From the NCBI RefSeq assembly GCF_000175575.2, contig NZ_CP005986.1, forward strand, positions 2,118,615 through 2,182,614: a stretch of DNA of 64,000 nucleotides. Reading direction: 5' to 3'. The stretch's first letter is position 1, and the number at the start of each line of letters is the position of its first letter. The notes below the pieces were generated by a model. That model was not told the DNA's origin, did not search any database, and saw only the letters and a list, made by a program, of their open reading frames with translations. Positions 53,608 through 63,959 of this stretch are shown here, piece by piece. The position numbers and the translations under genes were made by a program. This DNA is from Acidithiobacillus caldus ATCC 51756 (lineage in GTDB: Bacteria > Pseudomonadota > Gammaproteobacteria > Acidithiobacillales > Acidithiobacillaceae).

Positions 53608-54323
53608 TGGGGAAACTCGGATTTTTGCCGGGCGATGAGACGGTCGATACCGCGCCGCGCCAGCAGCAGCATGTCCGCCATCCGAGCCGCACTGAAGGCA
53701 GCGCCCTCGGCGGTACCCTGCACCTCGACGAAGCGTCCGTCATCGGTCATCACCACGTTCATGTCCACCTCAGCTGTGCTGTCTTCGGCATAGTCGAGAT
53801 CGAGAATGGCTTCGTCCTCGCGAATCCCCACGGACACCGCCGCTACCCAATGCCGCCAGGGATTGTGCGTCAACACGCCACGTTGGAGCAGGCCCTGAAG
53901 CGCATCGGCGAGGGCGATGCAGGCGCCGGTGATACTGGCCGTGCGGGTACCGCCGTCGGCCTGGAGCACGTCGCAATCGATCCAGACCGTGCGCTCGCCC
54001 AGGGCCTCGAGATCGACGGCGGCACGCAGGCTTCGCCCGATGAGGCGCTGAATCTCGTGGGTGCGCCCGCCGATCTTGCCTTTGGCCGCTTCCCGCGGCA
54101 TACGCTCTTGGGTGGAGCGCGGCAGCATGCCATATTCCGCCGTTACCCAGCCGCGACCCTGGCCCTTGAGAAAAGGCGGAACCTTATCCTCAATACTTGC
54201 GGTGCAGAGGACCCGGGTGTCGCCACAGGCGATGAGTACGGAGCCTTCGGCGTATTTGGTGAAAGGACGGATGATCTCGACGGGACGCAGGGTCTGGGCA
54301 TCTCTGCCAGAGGGACGGGGCAT
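53598..54323 (-). CDS. rph: Ribonuclease PH
   Basis: 241 residues with the phosphorolytic core: [43 protein letters not shown], the [13 protein letters not shown] segment, [20 protein letters not shown] and [21 protein letters not shown]. Trims tRNA 3' ends. ATG 54323 follows an AAGGTG. Confidence 0.96.
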   Translation of the reverse strand: MPRPSGRDAQTLRPVEIIRPFTKYAEGSVLIACGDTRVLCTASIEDKVPPFLKGQGRGWVTAEYGMLPRSTQERMPREAAKGKIGGRTHEIQRLIGRSLRAAVDLEALGERTVWIDCDVLQADGGTRTASITGACIALADALQGLLQRGVLTHNPWRHWVAAVSVGIREDEAILDLDYAEDSTAEVDMNVVMTDDGRFVEVQGTAEGAAFSAARMADMLLLARRGIDRLIARQKSEFPHWP

Positions 54324-54349
54324 GGAATCACCTTGGTGAAAACGACACT

Positions 54350-55084
54350 TCAGAAATGATATACCAGATTCACTGCCGTGAGGGTATTGAAGTGTCGGTA
54401 ACCCGGCTGCGTTTGGGTGTTGTAGGTTGCCGTGAAGGAGAAGCGCATGCCCAAGGCCCCGTACAGGGGGCTATCCACTGCCAGAACCGACTCGTAGGTG
54501 TTGCCACCGTAGGCGGCGACGACGGCGTCCAGCGTCTCCTCCAGCTTGGCAGCCTTGCTGAACTGCCAGCGATACGCGGCGTTGAATCGCGCGATGGGCG
54601 CAACGCGGGCAATCCCACCGATGCGATGGGATTCCCGGGCACCGATACCCGTCTCCAGCGCCAGCCGCATGTCGCGACCAAAATGCAGGTAGTGCCCATA
54701 GCCTGCCGTCTCATCGAGGCGATAGTAGTAGCCATCGAAGCGGTTGCGCACATAACCGATATTACCGAAAGCGTATTGCTCCGCAGCAAAGCGAAATTTC
54801 GTTTGATTGGCGACTGCCAGACGATCGGCGCTGGTCACGCCGTCGGAGCGCGAGTAGTTATAGGATAGGTGGGTATCGTTGGACCACGGTCCGCGCAGCC
54901 AATAGAGCGCATCCTGCGTGCTGATGTTCAGGGCCTGGCTGGTGCCCGTGCTGCTGCTGGCACCAAGACCCAGATCACCGCTGAAACCCTGGGGGCGAGA
55001 ATCCGCATAGGCCGCGGAAGCGGTGGCCAGAACCAGAAGGAGGATCCCGGATACGAGTCGGGAACACACAGCCGCAGCCGCCAT
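54350..55084 (-). CDS. Outer-membrane beta-barrel protein, DUF481-like
   Basis: About 244 residues with signal peptide (cleavage near SAAYA) and alternating strand patterns such as [59 protein letters not shown] and a final VNLVYHF. DUF481/YdiY proteins are outer-membrane barrels of unknown role, sometimes acid-induced. Start uncertain (55084, or 55120 with a longer basic N-terminus). Gene ends 27 bases before rph. Confidence 0.75.
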   Translation of the reverse strand: MAAAAVCSRLVSGILLLVLATASAAYADSRPQGFSGDLGLGASSSTGTSQALNISTQDALYWLRGPWSNDTHLSYNYSRSDGVTSADRLAVANQTKFRFAAEQYAFGNIGYVRNRFDGYYYRLDETAGYGHYLHFGRDMRLALETGIGARESHRIGGIARVAPIARFNAAYRWQFSKAAKLEETLDAVVAAYGGNTYESVLAVDSPLYGALGMRFSFTATYNTQTQPGYRHFNTLTAVNLVYHF

Positions 55085-55239
55085 GAATCTATCAGCTTTT
55101 TTACTAATCCATAGAATCATGTTATGGAGGCTAACACGAATACAGCCCTGCGGACAAGACGCCACCCCCATAGGCCGTTGGACCAGATGCGCTGGACCGC
55201 ATCCGCCGCCAGGACCTCACGCTCGCAGTCCGGTGCCCC

Positions 55240-57126
55240 TCAGTGTGCCAAGGCCAGCATGAGCTGATTTAGGCGCGCGACGAAGCTCGCCGGATCCTCC
55301 AGTTGTCCACCCTCGGCCAGGATGGCCTGATCCAGCAGCAAGGCCGACCAGTCGGCAAATCGGGCCGCGTCGGTTTCCTTTTCGATCTGCGCGAGCATGG
55401 GATGCTGCGGATTGATCTCCAGGATCGGCTTGCTGCTGGGCATTTCGTGGCCGGTCTGCTTCAGCAGCTGCTGCATGTACAAGGCCATGTCCCGCTCGCC
55501 AAGGACGATGCACGCCGGTGAGCTGGTCAGACGATGCGACACGCGCACCGTTTCCACCCGGTCTCCCAGGGCAGTGCGAATGCGTTCCACGAGCCCCTGG
55601 GCAGCCTTTTCCGTTGCTTCCTGCGCCTTGCGTTCGTCCTCCGACTCCAGCGACCCAAGATCCAGGTCTCCTTTGGCCACGGATACCAGTCGCTTACCCT
55701 CGAACTCCGGCAGGTGGCTGGTGAGCCATTCGTCCACGCGGTCGCTCAAGAGCAATACTTCGATACCCTTCTTGCGCAAGAGCTCCAATTGCGGGCTGTT
55801 CTTGGCCGCGAGGAAGGAATCGGCGGTGATGTAGTAGATCTTGTCCTGCCCTTCACGCATCCGGCCGATGTAATCCATCAGGGAAACGTTCTGCACCTCT
55901 GTGTCGCTGTGGGTGCTGGCAAAACGCAGGAGCCTGGCAATCTGCTCGCGGTTGCCGAAGTCCTCGCCCGGCCCCTCCTTGAGTACTCGCCCGAACTCCG
56001 TCCAGAAGCGTTGGTACTTGTCGGGCTCCTCCGTGGCCAGGTGCTCCAGGAGTCCAAGCACGCGCTTGGTGATACCGGAGCGGATCTGATCGATGACGCG
56101 ATTGCCCTGCAGTATTTCCCGGGAGACATTGAGGGGCAGGTCGGCGGAATCCAGGATCCCGCGTACGAAACGCAGATAGCGCGGCAAAAGCTGCTCGGCA
56201 TCGTCCAGAATGAAGACACGCTTGACGTAGAGCTTGATACCGTGGGTCTGCCTTTGGTCCCAGAGGTCGAAGGGCGCTTTGCCGGGGATATACAAAAGTG
56301 CGGTGTATTCCAGCCGTCCCTCGACGCGATTGTGGGTCCACGCCAGGGGCTCGCCAAAATCGTGGCTGATATGCTTGTAAAAGGCGCGGTATTCCTCATC
56401 GCTGATCTCGGACTTGGGACGCTGCCACAAAGCCGAGGCCTTGTTGACGGTCTCCCACTCCGCGCCGGGCTTGCCGTCCTCACCCAGCTTGCGCATGCGT
56501 ATGGGCAAGGGAATATGATCCGAATATTTGCCGATGACGGAGCGCAGTTGCCACGAACCGAGGAACTCCTTGCGCTCCTCCTCGCGCAGATGCAGGACGA
56601 TTTCCGTGCCGCGTGCAGGACAGTCCACGGTCTCCAAGGTGTACGCGCCGGTGCCGTCGGACTCCCAGCGCACGCCATGTTCGGCCCCCATGCCAGCCCG
56701 GCGTGTGGTCAGGGTGACGCGGTCGGCAACGATGAAGGCGGAATAGAAACCGACGCCGAACTGACCGATGAGCTGGGCATCCTTGGCCTGATCCCCGCTC
56801 AATCGGGCAAAGAACTCGCGCGTCCCGGAGCGGGCGATGGTACCGATATTATTAATGACCTCATCGCGGTTCATGCCGATACCGTTGTCGCGAATGGTGA
56901 TGGTACCCGCCTGTTCATCCCAGTCCACGTCGACCCGCAGCTCCGGGTCGTCTTCCAGCAGTGCCGGGTCGGAAAGGGCCTCGAAACGCAGCTTGTCGCA
57001 GGCATCGGAGGCATTGGACAGGAGCTCCCGGAGAAATACTTCCTTGTTGGAATATAGGGAGTGGATCATCAGCTGCAAAAGCTGCTGCACTTCCGCCTGA
57101 AAAGGCATCGTCTCTTTTGTCGTCAT
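55240..57126 (-). CDS. htpG: HtpG, Hsp90-family chaperone
   Basis: 628 residues. N-terminal ATPase with [33 protein letters not shown] and [15 protein letters not shown]; middle domain with [13 protein letters not shown] variant [13 protein letters not shown]-terminal dimerisation domain. AGGAG is well placed before the ATG. The 57127-57315 gap upstream shows no gene and should contain its promoter. Confidence 0.97.
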   Translation of the reverse strand: MTTKETMPFQAEVQQLLQLMIHSLYSNKEVFLRELLSNASDACDKLRFEALSDPALLEDDPELRVDVDWDEQAGTITIRDNGIGMNRDEVINNIGTIARSGTREFFARLSGDQAKDAQLIGQFGVGFYSAFIVADRVTLTTRRAGMGAEHGVRWESDGTGAYTLETVDCPARGTEIVLHLREEERKEFLGSWQLRSVIGKYSDHIPLPIRMRKLGEDGKPGAEWETVNKASALWQRPKSEISDEEYRAFYKHISHDFGEPLAWTHNRVEGRLEYTALLYIPGKAPFDLWDQRQTHGIKLYVKRVFILDDAEQLLPRYLRFVRGILDSADLPLNVSREILQGNRVIDQIRSGITKRVLGLLEHLATEEPDKYQRFWTEFGRVLKEGPGEDFGNREQIARLLRFASTHSDTEVQNVSLMDYIGRMREGQDKIYYITADSFLAAKNSPQLELLRKKGIEVLLLSDRVDEWLTSHLPEFEGKRLVSVAKGDLDLGSLESEDERKAQEATEKAAQGLVERIRTALGDRVETVRVSHRLTSSPACIVLGERDMALYMQQLLKQTGHEMPSSKPILEINPQHPMLAQIEKETDAARFADWSALLLDQAILAEGGQLEDPASFVARLNQLMLALAH

Positions 57127-57315
57127 CTCGTCTCCTGCGATGGTGTCTGTCCGAGTCTGGGTCGCGATGGAGGATGGGGGCGATGGTGCTGGAATTCAAG
57201 GGAAGACCCGGCGCACCCGGCCTCCCCGTTCACATCAGGCCAATGCATACCGGGCAGGAAACCCGAGAGGAGCTTGGGCGATCGCCTTTCCGGCGCCGCC
57301 CCTGGGCCGTCCACG

Positions 57316-57732
57316 CTAGCGGCGCGATAAGCGCCAGAGGCCGAATGCAAAGGCGAGCCAGGCCAGGATGAGGGTACTGCCGCCTATGGGGGCGAAGATG
57401 GCCCAATCTTGCCAACCGGTGATGCTCAAAAGATACAAGGCCCCGGAGAAGGAGAGCACGCCGAGGAACATGAGGATGGCCGCAAGGCACAGGCTGCGGC
57501 GCCGACCCCATTGGGCGATGGCAAAGCCGATCAGGACCAGTCCAATACCCTGGAAAAACTGAAAGCGATTGGCGATGTCGTAGGTGTGCAGACGTGCTTT
57601 GGAAACCTCGCTCGCCACCAGATGATCGCCGGCGGCGGCGAGTATCACGGCCAGGGCGCAGAGGAACGCCCCAAGTGCCGCAAACTGCAAACCACGCCGC
57701 AGGTCGGCAAGCCGGATCGGGTCTTCGTTCAT
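57316..57732 (-). CDS. DUF423 small membrane protein (YgdD-like)
   Basis: 138 residues with four membrane helices: LGAFLCALAVILAAAGDH, FQFFQGIGLVLIGFAIAQ, LSFSGALYLLSITG and FAPIGGSTLILAWLAFA. This AFGAH-like and P-I-G-G layout is DUF423. Function unknown. ATG 57732 is preferred over a GTG three codons upstream. Confidence 0.88.
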   Translation of the reverse strand: MNEDPIRLADLRRGLQFAALGAFLCALAVILAAAGDHLVASEVSKARLHTYDIANRFQFFQGIGLVLIGFAIAQWGRRRSLCLAAILMFLGVLSFSGALYLLSITGWQDWAIFAPIGGSTLILAWLAFAFGLWRLSRR

Positions 57733-57917
57733 GGTCACCACCCCATTGGGAAAGCCTTGATCATCCCATAAATATGGTCTGTGAACGAGTTCGCCTGGCC
57801 TGTGCTATCCTTGCGCAGAAGGCAGCGATCCACGAGCCAAGCCCGGTTGGTGGCCGGCGCAGGGGGTCGCAGCGGAATCCGGAAAAAAGCATAACGAGCA
57901 GCATCGAGAGGGTCAGC

Positions 57918-58958
57918 ATGACACACCGTATCGCCATACTGGGTGGCTCCGGCTTTGTCGGACGCCACCTCGCCGAAAAACTCTGCAAGGAAGGACATTC
58001 GGTCCGCGTGCTCACCCGTCGCCGTGAGCGCCACCGCGAAGATCTCCTCGTACTTCCCGGCCTCGAGCTCGTGGAGGCGGATGTCTTTGACCCCATGAGC
58101 TTGGAGGGTCAGTTACGCGATCGCGACGTGGTCGTCAATCTGGTGGGTATTCTGAACGAGGACCGTCGCGGACGGCAGGATCTTCCGCCGGCCCGCCACG
58201 GCGATTTCGAGCGCGTGCACATCGAATTGCCGCGCCTAGTAGCGAACACCTGTGGGCGTCTCGGGGTGAGGCGGCTTTTGCACATGAGCGCCCTGGGAGC
58301 CAGCCCCATCGCTCCCAGCGCCTACCTGCGCTCCAAGGGGCTGGGTGAAGAAATCGTGCGCCAAGCCGGCGAGGACAGCGCCAGCCTCGGGCACTTCACC
58401 TATCTCAACGGCCCCAAGCTCCTTTGGGGACGGGGTCTCAAGGTCACGAGCTTCCGCCCCTCGGTCATCTTTGGCGAAGGAGATAGCTTTTTCAACCGTT
58501 TCGCCGATCTTTTGCGTCAGGTACCTCTGGTCATCCCCTTGGCCAAGGCCCAGGCCAGAATGCAACCGGTGTGGGTAGAGGACGTGGTCAGCGCCTTCGT
58601 GCGGGCCCTGGACGATGAGCGGACCTACGGCCAAGCCTATGACCTCTGCGGCCCCGAGGTCTTCACTCTGATGGAACTGGTACGCTACACCCAAAGCCAG
58701 ATCGGCACCCATCGCGCCATCGTCGGACTGCCCGACTTCGTCGCCGAGATCCAAGCCAGCGTCCTGGAGCGTTTGCCCGGCAAATTGCTCACCCGCGACA
58801 ATCTGCGCTCCTTGTCCGTGGACAATGTCTGTCGCCGCAATGACCTGAAGGAGGTTTTCGGTATCGACGCCACCCCCATTGCCAGCGTGGTGCCGACCTA
58901 CCTGGGTGGGCGCGGCAACCGAGCCGCACGTCTGGCGGAGATCCGGCAGCGTCGCTAG
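57918..58958 (+). CDS. NDUFA9-like SDR, NAD(P)-binding protein
   Basis: 346 residues. Rossmann start RIAILGGSGFVGRHLAEKL, VVNLVGILNEDR, HMSALGA (in place of a TSS) and YLRSKGLGEE with the YxxxK-like pair, then FRPSVIFGEGDSFFNRFADLL and MQPVWVEDVVSAFVRAL. This is the atypical SDR group that includes the complex I NDUFA9 subunit and bacterial quinone-related proteins; reaction unknown. Divergent from the DUF423 gene. Confidence 0.85.
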   Translation: MTHRIAILGGSGFVGRHLAEKLCKEGHSVRVLTRRRERHREDLLVLPGLELVEADVFDPMSLEGQLRDRDVVVNLVGILNEDRRGRQDLPPARHGDFERVHIELPRLVANTCGRLGVRRLLHMSALGASPIAPSAYLRSKGLGEEIVRQAGEDSASLGHFTYLNGPKLLWGRGLKVTSFRPSVIFGEGDSFFNRFADLLRQVPLVIPLAKAQARMQPVWVEDVVSAFVRALDDERTYGQAYDLCGPEVFTLMELVRYTQSQIGTHRAIVGLPDFVAEIQASVLERLPGKLLTRDNLRSLSVDNVCRRNDLKEVFGIDATPIASVVPTYLGGRGNRAARLAEIRQRR

Positions 58959-58973
58959 CGGTGCCAAGCCCTT

Positions 58974-59387
58974 TCAGTGACGCGTGAGCGACTCCTCTGG
59001 CGCGGCCAGGCCGAGCGTCGCACGATCCTCGGCGCTGAGTTCTCGGGTCAGGGCGGCAAGACCAGCTGCAGCCCGCGCGTCCCCCTGGGCGGCGGCGGCC
59101 TGAAAGAGCTCGTAGGCGTAGACGAGGTTGCGGGGAAGGCCCTGCCCCTGGTAAAAAAGCAACCCGAGGTTGAACTGGGCCATGGCATCCCCTTGATCGG
59201 CGGCAGCACCATACCACTTGGCCGCCTCCAGCAGATCTGGTTCTACGCCGCGACCCTCGGCGTAGCGCACACCCATGTTGAACTGCGCCGCAGGATCGCC
59301 CGCCAAAGCCCGCCGTCGCAGAGCCTCGAGGTCGTCGCGCAGACCCGCCAGCTCCAACAGATCCAAATGCTTGCCGTCCCAATCCAT
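58974..59387 (-). CDS. Sel1-like repeat protein
   Basis: 137 residues. Two to three Sel1 (TPR-like) repeats: AGDPAAQFNMGVRYAEGRGV, DQGDAMAQFNLGLLFYQGQG and the start of another (AAQGDARAAAGL). No signal peptide. Such proteins mediate protein contacts. It follows opgH by 25 bases on the same strand, so it may be expressed with glucan synthesis. Confidence 0.87.
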   Translation of the reverse strand: MDWDGKHLDLLELAGLRDDLEALRRRALAGDPAAQFNMGVRYAEGRGVEPDLLEAAKWYGAAADQGDAMAQFNLGLLFYQGQGLPRNLVYAYELFQAAAAQGDARAAAGLAALTRELSAEDRATLGLAAPEESLTRH

Positions 59388-59412
59388 GCGTCCGCCCTCC
59401 ACTGCGCAGACC

Positions 59413-61494
59413 TCAATGCTCGCTGGGCACCCAGGTGTCATCGGCAGGACCGCGGCCAAGCCCCCAGGCCGCCAGTTGCCGGGGGTCTTCCAGGGACCAC
59501 ACGGCCCGATGCAAGGTCAACATCGACTGCCTGTCGCTGAGGATAAGGTTACGCTCGCGTCGACTCAAGCACTCTGGACCTTCTGCCAGAGCCTTGTGGA
59601 CCAGTCCGGCGCAGCGTCCCCAGAGACCACTGCGGTCGCGCTGCAGGGCGCTGTGCAGGGCATTGAAACTGGGGTCGACGACGGCCTCGACAAAGGCATC
59701 CCCGCGGATGGACGGCAGGGCATCGGCAACCCCGGCATCGAGATCCAGCAGCTCCTGGGGTCGCCGTACCTCTTCCGGAATCAGGAAGAGGCCGTGTGCC
59801 CGCGCCCAGCGTCCCCACGACGGCCGGCTGGTCAAAGCCGCCAGGGGTACGGCCAGAGCCAGGCCGCCCACCACCGGCAACAGCCAAAGAAAATGCCAAC
59901 CGCCCACGAAGGGATAGATGACCGCGGCAGAGCCGACACCCGCCGCCGAACACCAGCCAAAGTTTTGCCAGGCGACGGACCACGTGGTCTCGGCATCCTC
60001 GCGAACCTGGGCGCCCCACTGGACGCTGCGCCCGCGCAGGGTCTGGATGACGAACAGACTGTGAAAGACCATGCGCACCGGCGCCAGCAGGATAGAAAAA
60101 ACGCTCTCGAGGATCGTACTGAGAAACAAGCGCGGCAAACCGCCGAATTGGCGGGCGCCACCGCGCAGGCCAATCCAGAGCACGGCCAAAAGCTTGGGCC
60201 CGAGCAGAAACAGAACGGTTATGCCGATCAACCATAGGGGCAGAGGGTCGCCGTCACCTTGGCCCGCCCAGGCGAGGGGGTCCGCCAGGCTACCCTGCCG
60301 CCACATCTGCCAGGAAGCCAGGGCCCCAAGACCGAGAAAAAGTCCCCACAAGGGTGCCGCGAGGAAGGACATGGCGCCGTTGATGAACAAAAAACGGTGT
60401 GCCGATTGCAGACCATCCCCCGCCAGGAGGCGCAGGTGTTGCAGATTTCCCTGGGCCCAGCGGCGATCGCGCTTGAGATCGTCGAGCAGGGTCGGGGGCA
60501 CCTCCTCATAACTGCCACCCAGATCCGGCACGAACCAGACCTCCCAACCGGCCCGCGCCATGAGCGCCGCCTCGACGAAATCGTGACTCAGCAAGGCACC
60601 GCCCAGGGGCGCCTTGCCCGGCAGCACGGGCAGGGCGCAGAACTCCGTGAAGGGCGCCGTGCGTAACATGGCATTGTGGCCGATGTAGTGGCCGTCGCCC
60701 AATTGCCAGAAACGCAGTCCAGCACTGAACAGCGGCCCGTAGAGTTGCTGGGCAAACTGCTGGAGGCGGGCGTAGAGGGTTTCGCGGTTCACCGCCACGG
60801 GATTGGTCTGGAGGATACCTACCTGCGGGTTTCCCTCCATCATCTCCAGCATGCGATAGAGCGTCTCGCCACTCATGATGCTGTCGGCGTCCAGGACCAC
60901 CATGTACTCGAAACCCTTGCCCCAGCGTCGGCAAAAATCGGCGACGTTGCCGCTCTTGGCCTTATTGTTGACGGGACGACGCCGGTAGTGGATCCGCCCG
61001 AAACCGTCCAGTTGCTGACAGAGATTCGACCATGCCAGCTCTTCCCGCAGCCAGATGGCGGGATCGCGGGTGTCGCTCAGGAGAAAAAACTCGAAATGCT
61101 GCAGAGCCCCTGCCCGTTCCAGTGAGCGATAGGTCGCCCGCAGACCCGCGGCCACCCGCGCTACATCCTCGTTGTAGATGGGCATGAGCACCGCCACGCG
61201 GACCCCGGCACGCGGCGCCTGACGCCGGGCCTCCGGTGCTCCGGGGACGGTGTCGCCGCGCGCACGCAATAACACCAGGAAGCCCACGACTGCAGTCCAG
61301 AACCCCGCAGAAATCCAGGCAAAGAGCAGAACAAAGACGGTCAGCGTCAGCACCTCGAGGCTCACCGGCAGGTCGTTGACCAGAAAGTGGTGCAGCACCA
61401 GCCCGAGAATGGCGGCGGGCAGCACGATGAGGGCCGTCAACCAGCGCCGTCGACTCTGGCTGAAGCGTTGCCACAGGGGACCGGCGGTCCTCAA
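59413..61494 (-). CDS. opgH: OpgH, periplasmic glucan glucosyltransferase
   Basis: 693 residues. Two N-terminal helices, then a GT2 domain with VAVLMPIYNEDVARV, SDTRDPAIW, VVLDADSIMSG, GHNAMLR, SHDFVEAALMARAGW and KRDRRWAQGN, followed by five to six membrane helices. It polymerises UDP-glucose into the beta-1,2 backbone and exports it. No ATG is available; the TTG at 61494 has TGGAG upstream and overlaps the preceding stop (TTGA). The predicted protein is shorter than the 847-residue E. coli OpgH at the N-terminus. Confidence 0.93.
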   Translation of the reverse strand: MRTAGPLWQRFSQSRRRWLTALIVLPAAILGLVLHHFLVNDLPVSLEVLTLTVFVLLFAWISAGFWTAVVGFLVLLRARGDTVPGAPEARRQAPRAGVRVAVLMPIYNEDVARVAAGLRATYRSLERAGALQHFEFFLLSDTRDPAIWLREELAWSNLCQQLDGFGRIHYRRRPVNNKAKSGNVADFCRRWGKGFEYMVVLDADSIMSGETLYRMLEMMEGNPQVGILQTNPVAVNRETLYARLQQFAQQLYGPLFSAGLRFWQLGDGHYIGHNAMLRTAPFTEFCALPVLPGKAPLGGALLSHDFVEAALMARAGWEVWFVPDLGGSYEEVPPTLLDDLKRDRRWAQGNLQHLRLLAGDGLQSAHRFLFINGAMSFLAAPLWGLFLGLGALASWQMWRQGSLADPLAWAGQGDGDPLPLWLIGITVLFLLGPKLLAVLWIGLRGGARQFGGLPRLFLSTILESVFSILLAPVRMVFHSLFVIQTLRGRSVQWGAQVREDAETTWSVAWQNFGWCSAAGVGSAAVIYPFVGGWHFLWLLPVVGGLALAVPLAALTSRPSWGRWARAHGLFLIPEEVRRPQELLDLDAGVADALPSIRGDAFVEAVVDPSFNALHSALQRDRSGLWGRCAGLVHKALAEGPECLSRRERNLILSDRQSMLTLHRAVWSLEDPRQLAAWGLGRGPADDTWVPSEH

Positions 61495-62021
61495 CGGATT
61501 TCTCCACTCAGGGCTGGACGCACGCGGGTCTTGCCCTGGCCGACACGCAGGCGCTGCCAGAGACGTCCGAACAGTGCCCACCAGGAGCGGCGCATGGGCA
61601 AAGAGGCCATGCTCTGCCGCTGCACCTGGGGCTGCATCTGTTCCCGCAGCCAGCGCGACGGGGTCTTGCCCAGCGCATCGGCGCTGCCCAAGGCCGAGCC
61701 CAGTGCCGAGCCCAGTGCCAGGCCAAGGCGCGCCTCCAGTTCATCGCCATCGCTCAGGGTGCCCAGAGACTGTTGCAGCTTGGCAAAGGCGAAGGAGAAA
61801 GCGCTGGCTTCGTCCATGACCGGCGCCCGTGCCAACTGATCGAGCACCTGCGTGCGCAACCAGAGGCGCTGGGCTTCCGTCAGGGCAAGGCGTTGCAGGT
61901 AGAGATCCAAACGCTCCAGGATCCGCCACGGCACGAGCGAGGACTCTGCCGGCACCGGTTCCGCGAGTTCCCCCGTAGCCAACCCCGGGTTGACCCCCAG
62001 CTGCCAATGATCGGTATACAT
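61491..62021 (-). CDS. Unknown protein between opgG and opgH
   Basis: 176 residues, not recognised. It starts MYTDHWQLGVNPGL after AGGAGG, has helical stretches (ERLDLYLQRLALTEAQRLWL) and a short tandem repeat LGSALGSALGSADALG made by near-identical 12-base units. No signal peptide or membrane helix. It shares one base with opgG upstream and four with opgH downstream, so translation is coupled and its level should match the glucan enzymes. It may regulate or link OpgG and OpgH; this is an inference. Confidence 0.7.
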   Translation of the reverse strand: MYTDHWQLGVNPGLATGELAEPVPAESSLVPWRILERLDLYLQRLALTEAQRLWLRTQVLDQLARAPVMDEASAFSFAFAKLQQSLGTLSDGDELEARLGLALGSALGSALGSADALGKTPSRWLREQMQPQVQRQSMASLPMRRSWWALFGRLWQRLRVGQGKTRVRPALSGEIR

Positions 62022-63583
62022 CACTGCCCTCCTTGTACCTCGGTACGGTGTAGTAGGTAGGTCCAGGTGTTGCTCATGACCTGGCCATCGAGACTGAGAA
62101 AGCAACGGACATTGCTGGGCACGCCCGCGGCAGGCTGGATCCGGGCCTTGACCCGCCAAAAATGTCCGTCCTTGTCCCACTGTAATTTCTGCGCGAGGAT
62201 CTTGGCCCCATTGTCCGCCGTCAGATGCACCTGAATGGGCATGTCACCGGGGAGATCCCGCAGTGCGCCTCCGGAAAAATCGATCACGACATCGCGAATG
62301 CTGGGATCCTTGACGTCATAACCCAGGTAGGTGGCAACGGGATGGCCCAAGGGAATGAGGCCGTCATTATCCAGGAAAAAACGCAGCGTGTAGGCAAAAT
62401 GGTAGGGTTGCCCCGGCTTTGGCGCTTGGGCCGGCACCCAGAAGGCATCGATATTGTCCATGTCCGAGTTGTTGGTGGGAAATTCCACGAGACGCACCTC
62501 ACCCTTACCCCAGTCACCCTCGGGGCTCACCCAGACGCTGGGACGTTTTTGATATTGCGTGGCGATGCCCTGGTAGGCGCTGAAATGGCGATCCTCCTGG
62601 ATCAGACCAAAACCCTGAGGATTATCCATGCTGTAGGTGGTGGTCTGGATGTGCAGGGGATTGGACAGCGGGCGCGTGATCCACTCGCCATTGCCATTGG
62701 CCAGAACCAGGTCGCTGGCATCGTGCTGTGCCGGGTGCCAGTCACCCGCCACCACGCCACGACCGTGACCGTGCCAGAACATGCTGGTCAGGGGCGCCAA
62801 TTCCAGTACTTGCACGGGCTTACGGAGGTAGATGGTGGCATCCACCGCCACCGTCGTGCTGTCGCCGGGGGTGATGACGAAGCGGTAGGCACCGGTCACC
62901 ACGGAACTATCCATGAGGGCGTAGACGGTCATGCTCTTGGCGTCCGCTGCGGGCTTGACCAGCCAGATGTGGGTAAAATATGGGAAGATCTCGCCCGAGG
63001 GCTGCGCCGTGTCGATACCGATCCCGCGGGCCGAGGTGCCGTAGACCGCGTCCTTACCCACTGCCCGAAAATAGGTGGCGCCCAGAAAGGAAATGAATTC
63101 GTTGTGGTACGGCGGCGTATTCAGAGGGTAGAGCAGCCGAAACCCGGCATAGCCCAGATCCGCGGGCAAATCCTTCGGGCGGAGAATACCAAAGCTGAAG
63201 TCGTCGAGACGAAAAGGTACGCGCTCTACCTGGCCGTCGGCATCCACGACCGAGATCCTCTCCGGCCGATGGAAATAGGAGCCCGGCAGGTAGAACTGCA
63301 CCTGAAATGGTAAAGAGGTATTGGACCAGAGCGGTTTTATGTCCTGGATCTCGGCGTACTGTTCGGGGGTGAGATCCTTGAGGAAAGCCGGGGTCGGCAA
63401 TGGCTCCGGGTGATAGGGGGCGGCGGCCAGAGCCGCGGCCTGCGCCTGCACCTGTGCGAAATCAAAGGCCGTGGCGGCCCCCGCCCAGGTCCCAAAACCC
63501 GGGCCGAGACCGAGGCCAAGACCGAGGAGTGCGCCGAGCCAGAGTCGGACAAAGGGTCGGTAGGAAAGGCCGTGGATTTTCAT
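62021..63583 (-). CDS. opgG: OpgG, periplasmic glucan biosynthesis protein
   Basis: 520 residues from MKIHGLSYRPFVRLW, with a signal peptide (cleavage near AGAATA). MdoG/OpgG motifs: FDFAQVQAQAAALAA, YAEIQDIKPLW, NEFISFLGATYFRAVGKDAVYGTSARG and SNTWTYLLHR. OpgG introduces branching in the glucan in the periplasm. The ATG at 63583 starts the signal; a longer frame adds seven residues. First gene of opgG-orf-opgH. Confidence 0.95.
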   Translation of the reverse strand: MKIHGLSYRPFVRLWLGALLGLGLGLGPGFGTWAGAATAFDFAQVQAQAAALAAAPYHPEPLPTPAFLKDLTPEQYAEIQDIKPLWSNTSLPFQVQFYLPGSYFHRPERISVVDADGQVERVPFRLDDFSFGILRPKDLPADLGYAGFRLLYPLNTPPYHNEFISFLGATYFRAVGKDAVYGTSARGIGIDTAQPSGEIFPYFTHIWLVKPAADAKSMTVYALMDSSVVTGAYRFVITPGDSTTVAVDATIYLRKPVQVLELAPLTSMFWHGHGRGVVAGDWHPAQHDASDLVLANGNGEWITRPLSNPLHIQTTTYSMDNPQGFGLIQEDRHFSAYQGIATQYQKRPSVWVSPEGDWGKGEVRLVEFPTNNSDMDNIDAFWVPAQAPKPGQPYHFAYTLRFFLDNDGLIPLGHPVATYLGYDVKDPSIRDVVIDFSGGALRDLPGDMPIQVHLTADNGAKILAQKLQWDKDGHFWRVKARIQPAAGVPSNVRCFLSLDGQVMSNTWTYLLHRTEVQGGQ

Positions 63584-63959
63584 GACTAGGCTATAAGCAA
63601 TCACCGTGCCATTTTTTAGTTCTCTGTTTTTTATTGTTTATTTTTGTTGCGGCGGAATATCTTGTCGCTTCACCCCGACGCTTTTCGGGCTTTTTCGTGG
63701 GCAACGCACGCCGATGCCGTGGGGATGGGCCATACTTGCGCCACGCACCCTGCAAGTCCTTGCACGATCAGCGGTTACTGAAATGCCGCTGGAGCGTCGT
63801 GCCGAGGTGCCGAGCTTCTCGCGCGGCCGGACCGGGCGCGATTGTCGCCGACGAGCAACAATACCCAGGACAGGCCATCAAAAGTCGTTATGAAGCCATT
63901 GGCAGAGCAAGGGGAGACAAAAGCTCGTGGAACCGTATGCTAAGGCGTAGGGGGTGGAT
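63584..63959. other. Intergenic region between opgG and a flavoprotein gene
   Basis: No credible gene. An AT-rich stretch (63605-63660) next to opgG is the likely opgG promoter area on the minus strand. Further right the sequence is GC-rich without strong codon pattern. Confidence 0.4.
63674..63695 (+). terminator. Terminator-like hairpin, plus-strand orientation
   Basis: CCCGA-CGCTTT-TCGGG followed by CTTTTT is a small intrinsic-terminator-like hairpin. No plus-strand gene lies just upstream, so its role is unclear; it might limit transcripts that start in the opgG upstream region. Confidence 0.4.

Noticed and set aside
55534-57057. 507-codon plus-strand frame
   Set aside because: Antisense to htpG.
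61660-61740. CRISPR-like short repeats near 61.7 kb
   Set aside because: The 12-base repeats are in frame, adjacent without spacers, and encode LGSA units of the gene between opgG and opgH.
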